Below are positions 54,601 through 64,000 of a DNA stretch of 64,000 nt, piece after piece. Where the stretch lies: NCBI GenBank assembly GCA_038049695.1, contig CP142456.1, positions 17,016,501-17,080,500 on the forward strand, in the 5' to 3' direction. The notes under the pieces were generated by a model that was not told the origin of the DNA, did no database searches, and saw nothing but the letters and a program-made list of their open reading frames with translations. The number at the start of each line of letters is the position of its first letter. Positions within the stretch are counted from its first letter, which is position 1. Source of the stretch: Cinnamomum chago. Lineage: Eukaryota > Streptophyta > Magnoliopsida > Laurales > Lauraceae. Made by a program: the position numbers and the translations under genes.

Positions 54601-54807
54601 CATAAAAGCCAAAAGCATGTACAGAGGAAATATCATTTGGTCATAGAGATTGTGCAGAGAGATGATATTGCTATTACCAAGATAAGCTCTACAGACAATC
54701 TGGCAGATCCCTTTACTAAGCCCTTGACTACCAAAGTCTTTGAGCATCAAGTAGATGCGATGGGCATGAGATGCAACCCTGACTGGCATTGAGCCCAAGT
54801 TGGAGAT
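51641..54807 (+). pseudogene. Copia-1 polyprotein remnant (integrase, RT, RNase H)
   Basis: A decayed Copia pol in the usual order. Gag-pre-integrase sequence (KLWHLRLDINLNRMDRLVKD, PVCKSCLDEKMTKRPF) comes first. Integrase follows (YFITFTDDYSRYGYIYLMHR, PDMPQQNGVAEIRNRTLLDM), then RT (WQMDVKTAFLNGHLEEDIYM, a YVDDILLLG region near 53811) and RNase H (STSEAEYVAACEAAQEAIW, NLADPFTKPL). Many stops and frame changes occur, for example TGA at about 52339, TAG at 53398, TGA at 53755 and TAG at 54418. Gag, its zinc knuckle and protease are absent. A polypurine-like CAAGTTGGAGAT precedes the 3' LTR. Confidence 0.85.
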
Positions 54808-56521
54808 TGTTAGAATGTATGGACTCAATCCATCAGATAATGTAATAAATTGATTAATTTATTTATTTATCAATAAAATCATGCTTTCCTTTCATGAGAT
54901 GAATAGTGTTTTATTACTTAATGCACATAACCAATACATATGACATGATGGTTCATGAGATGAAGCGGGTCACAATAGTATATTAGATGTGATATATGTG
55001 TATTGATGAGATCCACATATGGGAGACATGTGACACAAATCTTATACTTAAATATCTTCACAACCAGTGATGAGATTGAGCATCTCATCTGATAAGTTTG
55101 CAGATCTTTGATCACTATGAGATAGCGTGATTTGTCTCAATCATCAGAATGTAAGATTCTATATCATAGTGCCGGTACATTGGATGTATTAAAGGACCAT
55201 GAGAAGCACCATATGGAATACTGTCTTGATTTTAAGTTTTGCTCTCATAATTCCCTAACAATAGGCTCTCAATCCCGAGACATAGATGAACTCATGTTTC
55301 TGTCTGTTCATTTGCTTTGAGTCACCAATGAGTGAGGCCAACTATAGGCCAACACCTTGGTGTCTTGGGTACGTGACAGTAGAATTGTGGGAACATTCAA
55401 TGGTCAAGATGGAATCTATCTATATTATCCCTTTGTGCCAATTAATGGATTTATCGTTAGTAAGTGTGCACCCATCATGATTAAGAGTTAATTGGATGGT
55501 ATTGATGATTACAATGATTAATTGGGGCTCAAGGATAATAAGATGAGGATCTAAGATTGGAAGGGACATGTTTAATCCAATTGATCCATGGATATTGATA
55601 GAGGGGTCTACTTGTGGTAATTGGGAAGTTTAGGGTCTTCTTTGTAATATATTCCTAAGACTGGAGTGCAATTGCATTTATATAGTGGTGTTATTTGCAA
55701 TTAATTGTGGGCCTAGATTGCACATGAGATGTGGGGTCGAGGTGTCCCAGTTGGAGCCATCTTTCTATGGAATCCCTAATGGTCCCCACACAAGCCCAAG
55801 TTATTAGAAAGATACTAATCATACTTGAACTCTAAAAGGAAGGAATTAGAAAGTTATTATTTCTATTTGAAGTGAGACTTCTAATAGTGGTAATAGTAAG
55901 TTACTAATTGTTGTGGAAGTGGGACTTCTATAATAATTAGAAAGGAGATGGTTACTAATTCTTAATGGAAGTTGGACTTCTATTTTAATTATTAAGAGGA
56001 GGTTGCTTTGTGCTATAAATAGAGGAGAAAGACCCCTTGGACGTCCACTCATAGGAATCCACGCCCAAGGCTCTTTTGTGTGCAAGTGTTGCACAACTCC
56101 TCTCTCTTTTCTAGTTCTCTTCTAGTTCTTTAGAGTTTCTAGTTGGTTTTCTCTTGCAGTTTCCACCAATCTTCTTGAGGAAAGAGATCTGATATGGGTC
56201 ATAGCCTGGAAGGCTAAGAGGTCTTGGAGATCCTAAATTTGCTACAAAGAAATAATTTTTTCAACTAACAAGTCTTCTACTCAATTAGGGAATAACCGAG
56301 CTCCAAAGGTATAATCTACTTCTTTAATTGTTGTGGATTGGTTTTGGTTACATGGTGTTGCTGATTTCTATCCTCAAGATAGAGTTTATTGCGGTACATG
56401 ATTGATGAGATGGAGGGATTGCATCCTGGATGTGGTTTATGGCCTTATGGGTACTTGATCTATGAGTCAAGTGGGTCAAAAGTTTTGAAAACCCATCCAC
56501 GAGGGCCACCTACTTCCAACA
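54808..56521 (+). repeat. Copia-1 3' LTR (1.7 kb)
   Basis: TGTTAGAATG to CTTCCAACA, complete and uninterrupted. Carries a promoter-like CTATAAATAGAGGAGAAAG near 56012. It is the reference for reading the broken 5' LTR. Confidence 0.9.
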
Positions 56522-57165
56522 TAAAAAACCAGAGTTAGTTTGGAACATTTTTCTCTTCTTCGTCGAATTCATCCGAGGCCCGTAAATCAGAGTTTTATGC
56601 CCATCAATATTCATTAGTGGTGGGCCTCACATTCCACTTTATATTAAAAGACAAATAAGCTGCCTTCTTCCGCATTTTGCCCATTCCTCAATGATAGCAA
56701 CCAGCTGAGCACTTCCACCCTTTTACTTCTTTCTTTCTTCCGGAAAAACTCAAGGGTATTCTTAATAAATTAGAGATTGACCATCGCCATCGCTTTCTAC
56801 ACAGCTCCATCTCCACATCTACTCTAGTTTTGCGTCATTCCCCCGCCAGCAAGCCTCTAAACAGACAATATCATTGCTGTAGCACTATCTTAGTGTAAGT
56901 TTCTTGATTCTAAGATTGGGAGCTACATTTACTAGGGCGATGGCTGTTTATTAATATATTGTTGTATATATCTTAATTGGCTTCTTTTTTTTTTTTACAG
57001 GATAAGAGTAGAGGACCGCTGGAACTGGCTACTGCGGTTACACCTCCAGTGAGAAAGTCGCTTGTCAGAACGACTAGATAGCGAGCCAGAATGAGGCTCA
57101 TGCTCAATTTCAGGCATAGTTACATGCCCAGATTGCGGAGATACTTATGAGGCATGTCTCCACGG
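56522..57165 (+). repeat. LTR/leader block of unit 7, right part
   Basis: Array sequence resumes at TAAAAAACCAGAGTTAG and runs through the TATA-like box, the poly-T/ACAG leader (about 56985-57001) and the Gln-rich segment to the start of gag unit 8. Confidence 0.75.
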
Positions 57166-57714
57166 TATGGATCCGAATGCTCTTTATGAGAATTTTCGGA
57201 AGATGGGGGCCATGGAGATTGCTGGGATTAGGAATCCGCTTGAGGCTGATGAGTGGATGGTGCATACCAATAATGTCTTAAGAGGAGTTGGTATGCATGG
57301 GACGTCAAAAGCTCTCCTTGGTAGCTTATATGTTTAGAGGCATTGTAGAGACATGGCAAAAGAGTGTGTGGACCCTTCCAGACCATGGATGATGATGTTG
57401 GCCGGTACGCTTTCAAGACTCTGTTTAGCAGAAGGTTCATACCAGAGCATGTGGATGCTAGGAAGTGCATCAAGTTTGAGTAGTTGACATGAGGGGAGTA
57501 TGACTCTGGTAGAGTACATACATCAGTTCTTCTGGTTGTCTAGTTTTGCCTAAGAGCTGATTGTCATAGCTTTCTTTGGGGGCTCGGACCAATGATACAC
57601 AATGTGACTGCATGGATAAGACTTGCCACCTATGATGAGACTGTCAGCAAACCCTATTCGTCTGAGGAGAATGAGAAGATCAAACAAAGTTAGCTAAAGA
57701 GGACGGAGTGGGCA
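57166..57714 (+). pseudogene. Truncated gag fragment, array unit 8
   Basis: Gag core in the usual order with the shared TAG after KFE near 57481. It has an extra base in NVLRGV and a small internal deletion after the LSSFA region. Ends at GGGCAGTAACACGCTGACC. Confidence 0.75.
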
Positions 57715-58797
57715 GTAACACGCTGACCCCGACCACTAATTCCTATAATTAGAGATAATTAAGGGTGTCACCGGTTCACTAAGAGGGTTTGGATGTTTTC
57801 TGATTAAGTCTGAGCATTAGAATAGCTTTTTAATTGCTTTGGGAAGTTCTGAGGGCCATTGAACCTAGTATGGTACCTCTAGCAACCTTTGTGTATTTTT
57901 GAAAAACTATGGGGGGGGGGGGGGGGGGAGCATTTCTAAATTATGAAAAATTCATTTCTTGATCCCATTCGATAGAGAATAGCATTCCCAACAACTTTCG
58001 TTTTCACTCCACACCCATTCGAAGCCCCAAAAAAAAAAATTTGTCGGGACACGGGCGAAACAAGCTTTTCACGTTGAAATCTGAGCTCAAATTTCAAGGT
58101 CCTCAAACCATGGCAAATTTATGCCTTTCTAAAACTAGAGTTAGTCTGGAACATTTTTCTGTTCTTCGTCGAATTCATCCGAGGCCCGGAAATCAGAGTT
58201 TTATGCACATGAATATACATTAGTGGTGGGCCTCACATTCCACTTTATATTAAAAGACAAATAAGTTGCTTCTTCCTCATTTCGTCCATTCCTCAATGAC
58301 TGCAACCTGATGAGCACTTCCTCCCTTTTACTTCTTTCTTTCTTTCTGAAAAACTAAAGGGCATTCTCAATAAATTAGAGATTGACCACCGCCATCGCTT
58401 TCAACACGGCTCCAGCTTCACATAACCTCCAGTTTTGCGCCATTCCCCCGCCAGCAAGCCTCTAAACAAACAGTATCATTGTTGTAGCGCTATCATAGTG
58501 TAAGTTCCTTGATTATAAGATTGGGAGCTACATGTACAAAGGTGATGGTTGTTTCATAATATATTGATGTATATGTCTTAATTGACTTTTTTTTTTTACA
58601 AGATATGAGTAGAGGACCGCTGGAACTGGCTACTACGGGTATGCCTCCAGTGAGCAAGTCCCCATCAGAACGACTAGATAGCGAGGCATAACGAGGCTCA
58701 TACTCAATTTCAGGCATAGTTACAGGCCCAGATTGCGGAGATACTTATGAGACATCTCAACATGCCCCATCTCCTCAGGTGGAGATAGCTCCTCGGT
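57715..58797 (+). repeat. LTR/leader block of unit 8
   Basis: Complete array block. The G-tract, 6-7 G in most units, is expanded to 18 G at 57911-57928. TATA-like box near 58240, poly-T/ACA leader near 58590. Confidence 0.75.
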
Positions 58798-59364
58798 GCG
58801 GATCCGAATGCTCTTTATGAGCATTTTCGAAAAATGAGGTCAGTGAAGATTGCTTGGATTTTGAATCCACCTGAGGCTAATGAGTGGATGGTGCATACCA
58901 ATAATGTCTTAGAGGAGTTGGTATGCATGGGACGTCAAAAGCTCTCCTTGGTAGCTAATACGTTCAGAGGCATTGTAGAGACATGGTGGAAGAGTGTGTG
59001 GACCCGTCCAGACCATGGATGATGATGTTGGCCGGTATGCCTTCAAGACTCAGTTTAGCAGAAGGTTCATACCGGAGCATGTGGATGCTAGGAAGCGCAT
59101 CAAGTTCTAGTAGCTGACACGAGGGGTGTATGACTCTAGAAGAGTACATACATCAGTTCTTCTGGTTGTCTAGTTTTGCCTAAGAGCTGATTGATATAGA
59201 GGCGAAGAAGGTGACCAGCTTTCTTAGGGTGCTCGGACCAATGATACACAATGAGATTGCACGGATGAGACTTGCCACCTATGATGAGATCGTCATCAAA
59301 CCATATTCGTCTGAGAAGAATGTGGAAGATCAAATAAAGTGAGCCAAAGAGGAATGAGTGGGCA
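58798..59364 (+). pseudogene. Truncated gag fragment, array unit 9
   Basis: Gag core: PPEANEWMVHTNNVLEELVC, RQKLSLVANTFRGIVETWWK. Two adjacent stops (TAG TAG) replace the single shared stop near 59108. Ends at GGGCAGTAAGACGCCGACC. Confidence 0.75.
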
Positions 59365-60447
59365 GTAAGACGCCGACCCCGACCACTAATTCCTAGGATT
59401 AAAGACAATTAAGTGTGTCACCAGTTCACTAGGAGGTTTTGGATGTTTTCTAATTAAGTTTGAGCGTTAGAATAGCTTTTCTATTGCTTTTGGAATTTCA
59501 ATGGGCCATTGAACTTAGTTTGGTACCTTAAGGAACCTTCGTGTATTATCGGAAAACTGTGGGCGGGGCATTTCTAAATTCTGAAAAATTCGTTTCTTGA
59601 TCACATTCGATAGAGAATAGCATTCCCAACAACTTTTGTTTTCACTCCACACCCATTCAAAGCACCAAAAAAAAAAAAAAAAGAATTTTCGAGCCATAGG
59701 GGCAAAACAATCTTTTGACATTGAAATCTGAGCTCAAATTTCGAGTTCCTCAAACCATGGCAAATTTGTGCCTTTCTAAAACTAGATTTGGTCTGGAACT
59801 TTTTTCTCTTCTTCGTCGAATTCATTTGAGGCCCGAAAATAAAAGTTTTATGCCCATGAATATTCATTAGTGGTAGGCCTCACATTCCACTTTATATTAA
59901 AAGGCAAATAAGCTGCCTTCTTCCTCATTTTGCCCATTCCTCAATGACTGCAACCGGCTGAGCACTTCCTCCAATTTACTTCTTTCTTTCTTTCTTCCGG
60001 AAAAACTCAAGGGTATTATTAATAAATTAAAGATTGACCACCGCCATTGCTTTCTACACTACTCTAGCTTCACATCTACTCCAGTTTTGTGTCATTCCCC
60101 CGACAGTAAGCCTCTAAAAAGACAATATCATTAATGTAGCATAGTCTTAGTGTAAATTCCTTGATTCTAAGATTGGGAGCTACATGTGCAAGAGCAATGG
60201 TTGTTTCTTAATATATTGTTGTATATATCTTAATCGGCTTTGTTTTTACAGGATATGAGTAGAGGACCGCTGGAACTGGCTACTGCGGGTACGCCTCCAA
60301 TGAGCAAGTCGCCCGTCAGAACGACGAGATAGCGAGGCAGAATGAGGCTCATGCTCAATTTCAGGCACAGTTACAGGCCCAGATTGCGGAGATACTTATG
60401 AGACATCTCAACATGCCCCACCTCCTCAGGTGGAGATAGCTCCTCGG
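59365..60447 (+). repeat. LTR/leader block of unit 9
   Basis: Complete array block in the right-hand subfamily form (GTAAGACGCCGACCCCGACC). An A-run of 17 lies near 59666; TTTACAGGATATGAGTAGAG at about 60244. Confidence 0.75.
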
Positions 60448-61015
60448 TGTGGATCCAAATGCTCTTTAAGAAAATTTTCGGAAGATGGGGGCCATGGAAA
60501 TTGCCGGGATTAGGAATCCACCTGGGGTTGATGAGTGGATGGTGCACACCAATAATGTCTAAGAGGAGTTGGTATGCATGGCACGTCAAAAGCTCTCCTT
60601 GGTAGCTTATATGTTCAGAGGCATTGTAGAGACATGGCGGAAGAGTGTGTGGACCCTTCCAGACCATGGATGGTGATGTTGGGCGGCATGCGTTCAAGAC
60701 TCGGTTTAGCAGAAGGTTCATACCGGAGCATGTGGATGCTAGGAAGCGCATCAAGTTCGAGTAGTTGACACGAGGGGAGTATGACTCTTGGAGAGTACAT
60801 ACATCAGTTCTTGTGGTTGTCTAGTTTTACCTAAGAGCTGATTGATGTAGAGGCCAAGAAGGTGAACAACTTTCTTAGGGGGTTCGGACCAATGATATAC
60901 AATGTGACTACACGGATGAGACTTGCCCACCTATGATAAGACCGTCAACAAACCCTATTCGACTGAGGTGAATGCGAAGATGAAACAAAGTGAGCCAAAG
61001 AGGAAGGAGTGGGCA
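60448..61015 (+). pseudogene. Truncated gag fragment, array unit 10
   Basis: Gag core with the shared TAG after KFE near 60763 and a private one-base loss in 'NNV-EE'. Ends at GGGCAGTAATACGCCGACC. Confidence 0.75.
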
Positions 61016-61756
61016 GTAATACGCCGACCCAACCACTAATTCCTAGGATTAGAGATAACTAAGTGTGTCACCGGTTCACTAGGAGGTTTTGGATGTTTTC
61101 TAATCAGGTTTGAGTGTTAGAATAGCTTTTCTATTGCTTTGGGAAGTTCAAAGCGGCATTGATCCTAGTTTGGTACCTCTGGGAACCTTCGTGTATTTTC
61201 GAAAACCTTTGGGATGGCATTTCTAAATTATGAGAAATTCATTTCTTGATTCCATTCGATAGAGAAAAGCATTCCCAACAACATTCACTTACACTCCACA
61301 CCCATTCGAAGCCCAAAAAAACAGTTTTGGGCCAGAGGGGCAAAATAATCTTTTCACATTGAAATCCGAGCTCAAATTTTGAGGTCCTCAAACCATGGCA
61401 AATTTGTGCCTTTCTAAAACTAGAGTTAGTCTGGAACATTTTTCTCTTTTTTGTCGAATTTATCCGAGGCCCGGAAATCAGAGTTTTGTGCCCATGAATA
61501 TTCATTAGTGGTGGCCCTCACATTCCACTTTATATTAAAAAACAAATAAGCTACCTTCTTCCTCATTTCGTCCACTCCTCAATGACTGCAACCGGCTGAG
61601 CACTTCCTCCCATTTACTTCTTTCTTTCTTCATGAAAAACTCAAGGGTATGCTTAATAAATTAGAGATTGACCACCACAATCGTTTTTTACACGGCTCCA
61701 ACTTCACATCTACTCGAGTTTTGTGTCATTCCCCCGCCAGCAAGCCTCTAAACAGG
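61016..61756 (+). repeat. LTR/leader block of unit 10 (cut by Copia-3)
   Basis: Array block from its start to AGCAAGCCTCTAAACAG, where Copia-3 coding sequence begins abruptly. The TATA-like box is near 61533. The rest of the leader is not seen again before the window ends. Confidence 0.75.
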
Positions 61757-63401
61757 CGTAACACGGTTCCTCCTGTGGGGCCTCCTCCTCCTCATCCTAT
61801 CCCAATGCTGCCTACTGCATCCTCAGGTATTAATACTTCATCTGCTGATAATGTCATACCCATGCGATGCTCTAGTCGTCCTTCTGTTGCTCCTGACAGA
61901 TATGGCTTTCCTGCTCTTTTCACATCTTTGGATAGTGCTCCTATACCCACCTGGGACTAGGTACCAACTCCTGAACAAGCCTCTGTGATTGGCAGTAAAT
62001 GGATCTACTCTGTCGAAGTTAACTCTGATGGGAATCTTGATCGCTACAGAGCCAGATTGGTTGCACAGGGTTACAAGCAGGAGTATGGCATTGACTAAGA
62101 GGAGACATTTGCACCAGTGGCTAAAATGACCATCGTTCGTACTCTTCTTTGTTTCGCTGCAGCCCGCAACTGGCCTCCATGCCAAATGGATGTCAAAAAT
62201 GCCTTTCTTCATGGCGATTTGAAAGAGACTGTCTACTTAAAACCTCCTCCAGGATATGCTCATCCTCCTCAGCATGTTTGCAAGTTGTGAAAATCTCTTT
62301 ATGGTCTTAAGCAGGCTCCCAGGGCTTGGTTTGATAAATTTTGGGCAGCAATTCTTCAGGCTGGGTTTCATTAGAGTCATTCTGACAGTGCACTATTTCT
62401 TAGATGGACACCGAAGGGTTACACATTCCTTTTTGTCTACGTTGATGATATGATTATTAGTGGCAATGATATTTCCGGCATTACGGATCTCAAGCACCAT
62501 CTCACTCGCCACTTCAGAATGAAGGATCTTGGTCCTCTCACCTACTTTCTAGGGCTTGAGTTCTCGCATACCAAATCAGGCATTCGAGTCCATCAGCGTA
62601 AATATGCTGCTGATTTGATCACCTCAACAAGACTTGATGATGCTCACACTTTTGATATGCCGATGGAATTAAACAGCAAACTCCAGTATGGAGGATGGCC
62701 CTCCCTTGGATGATCCCTCTATTTTTCGGCGGATAGTTGGTAGTTTGCTTTACTTAACTATGACTCGCCCTGATATTTCTCATGCAGTTTATACGGTTAG
62801 CCAATTTGTGAGCAATCCTCACGAACCCCATCTTGCTGCTGCTTTGCGCATACTTCACTATGTTAAAGACACTCTTACTCATGGTCTCTTCTACCCTTCT
62901 GATACTTCTATGCGATTATCAGCGTATGTAAATGCCGACTGGGCTGGTTGCCCTGATTCTCGGCACTCTACCACTGGCTGGTGTATGTTTCTTGGTGGCT
63001 CTTTGATTTCGTGGAAGTGCAAGAAGGAAACCACCGTGTCAAAATCTTCTGCTGAGGCCGAATATCGGGCAATGTTGTCCGCCAGTACTGAAATCATCTG
63101 GCTTCGCCGTCTTCTCTGTGAATTCGGTGTCCTTGTTGATAGTTCTACACCTCTTCATGGGGACAATACCAGTGTTACCAGAATTGCTAATAATCCAGTC
63201 TTTCATGAACGGACGAAGCACATTGAGATTTATTGTCACTTCATCCGTCAGCATGTTGTCACTGAGAAGATAACCTTGCCTCATGTCTCTACTCATGACC
63301 AGTTGGCCGATATCTTCACCAAAGCACTTCCCAAACCACGCCATCATGATCTCACTAGCAAATTGTTGTTTTCTACATTACCACATCAATTTGAGGGGGA
63401 G
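61757..63401 (+). pseudogene. Copia-3 RT and RNase H, decayed
   Basis: Begins mid-polyprotein in the Pro-rich linker (RRNTVPPVGPPPPHPIP), followed by RT ([50 protein letters not shown] with YVDD, MTRPDISHAVYTVSQF). RNase H continues with YVNADWAGCPDSRHSTTGW, KSSAEAEYRAMLSASTEIIW, HGDNTSVT and DQLADIFTKALPKPRHHDL. In-frame stops lie at about 61960, 62096, 62287 and 62372, and the frame shifts near 62690. A polypurine tract (TTTGAGGGGGAG) ends it at 63401. Integrase and everything upstream are missing on this side. Confidence 0.85.
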
Positions 63402-63464
63402 TGTAGAAGATAATGTGGCTTAGGCCTACTAGGCCCAGGCCCAGTCCCAGCCCAAAAATCTTGT
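63402..63464 (+). repeat. Copia-3 LTR, first ~60 bp only
   Basis: TGTAGAAGATAATGTGGC directly follows the polypurine tract, as an LTR should, but breaks off after about 60 bp into integrase coding sequence. Confidence 0.6.
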
Positions 63465-64000
63465 CCGCATACTCCTCAGCAAAATGGGATTACGGAACGA
63501 AAGAACAGACATATTCTTGAAACTGTTCATACTTTGTTGATTGCATCCTTAGTGCCTCCCAAATTTTGGTGCGATGCTGCACAGACTGCTGTGTCTCTTA
63601 TCAATCGTCTTCCTAGTACTGTACTAGGCAAGACTACTCCTTACGGAGTTCTCTTTGGTCAAAACCCTTCATTCTCTCACTTACGTGTTTTTGGTTGCCT
63701 GTGTTTTGTTCATCTGCCTCCTACTGAGCGCACAAAGTTATCTCCACAGGCTGCTAAATGCGTCTTTTTGGGTTACAGTGATGAACACAGGTTTTTTTGT
63801 GTTATGATCAAATGGAAAAACGCGTGCGCATCTCTCGTAATGTTATTTTCTTGGAACATATTCCCTTCTTTTCTTTACAATTGGATAGTCATCCTATTGC
63901 TGTATCTTATCTGCCACAATTCTCGGAGTCTGCTTCTCCATCACCTCTTCCCAAGGTCTATGTTCGGCGGAATAAGGTCCCTCCTCTGGCGACTCCCTCT
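63465..64000 (+). pseudogene. Copia integrase C-terminal half and linker (runs off the window)
   Basis: Reads PHTPQQNGITERKNRHILET, then FWCDAAQTAVSLINRLPS, then HLRVFGCLCFVHLPPTERTK and CVFLGYSD, the end of a Copia integrase. The last codons (VYVRRNKVPPLATPS) correspond to the linker at which the 61757 copy begins (RRNTVPPVGPP). This is therefore the upstream half of a related element placed downstream of an RT/RNase H half. One frame change occurs near 63800. Confidence 0.8.

Larger units (their letters stand above)
36140..56521 (+). mobile_element. Copia-1 LTR retrotransposon complex with nested insertions
   Basis: The 3' LTR (54808-56521) and the interrupted 5' LTR (36140-36727 plus 50899 to about 51640) both start TGTTAGAATGTATGGACTC. 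A Copia polyprotein remnant lies between. Array sequence before 36140 and after 56521 is continuous, which fixes the insertion boundaries. The 5' LTR hosts a LINE, which in turn hosts an hAT, and a truncated second Copia that hosts a TRIM. Gag, protease, primer binding site and the end of the 5' LTR are deleted. The expected 5-bp duplication is not clean (TCTAA left, TAAAA right), so one side has mutated or the end has shifted. Confidence 0.85.

Noticed and set aside
1-64000. tRNA, rRNA or other structured RNA genes
   Set aside because: None could be recognised by eye; the TGGTATCAGAGC at 50561-50572 (minus) is a primer binding site, not a tRNA gene.

Overview
This is a plant nuclear genome window that is almost entirely transposable elements. 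The evidence is spliced MIKC-type MADS-box exons, CACTA, hAT and Mutator DNA transposons, Copia and Gypsy LTR elements, a TRIM, a LINE, and one probable organelle (mitochondrial-type) DNA insertion. An angiosperm is clear. Long TE-filled non-coding stretches would fit a large-genome lineage such as a magnoliid, but I cannot fix the taxon from sequence alone.

Layout. 1-669: 3' end of an hAT element (hAT-A) running in from outside the window. 1618-2620: a minus-strand Ty3/Gypsy deletion derivative with two LTRs. 3352-3969: a Mutator-like foldback. 4406-4781: a small TIR element next to a (GA)n tract. 5356-6409: a Mutator-like element with a perfect 9-bp target duplication and a possible captured gene fragment. 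7011-7852 (minus): five intact 3' exons of a SOC1-like MADS-box gene, the only clear host gene; its MADS-domain exon is not found in the window.

8757-61756 is the core. A tandem array of ~1.63-kb units, each an LTR-like block plus leader plus a truncated Ty3/Gypsy gag fragment, is repeatedly split by later insertions. These are a 649-bp solo LTR (10330-10978), an organelle-like insert (14683-15611), a 2.4-kb Gypsy solo LTR (16518-18945), a complete 12.4-kb CACTA transposon (21161-33561) and a 20.4-kb Copia complex (36140-56521). Removing each insertion restores the ~1.6-kb spacing. The gag fragments share a stop codon, a frameshift and one gag/LTR junction, so the array probably grew by DNA duplication after the element had died.

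The Copia complex is several levels deep. Inside the Copia-1 5' LTR lie a minus-strand LINE (36728 to ~48900) and the 3' half of a second Copia (~48900-50898). The LINE reverse transcriptase is split by a 5.4-kb hAT (hAT-B, 40970-46408) with an intact four-exon transposase and a six-copy 154-bp tandem repeat. A 341-bp TRIM (50343-50683) sits in the LTR of Copia-2. The CACTA element encodes a TNPD-type transposase and a C48 (Ulp1-like) protease, and carries host gene fragments, the best being a xylulokinase exon. The window ends (61757-64000) in a third Copia whose integrase lies after its RT/RNase H, so it is rearranged.

The best candidates for follow-up are the gag-derived retro-satellite, the apparently intact hAT-B with its hairpin-bearing repeat array, the gene-capturing CACTA, and the possibility that the whole array sits inside a giant intron of the SOC1-like gene.
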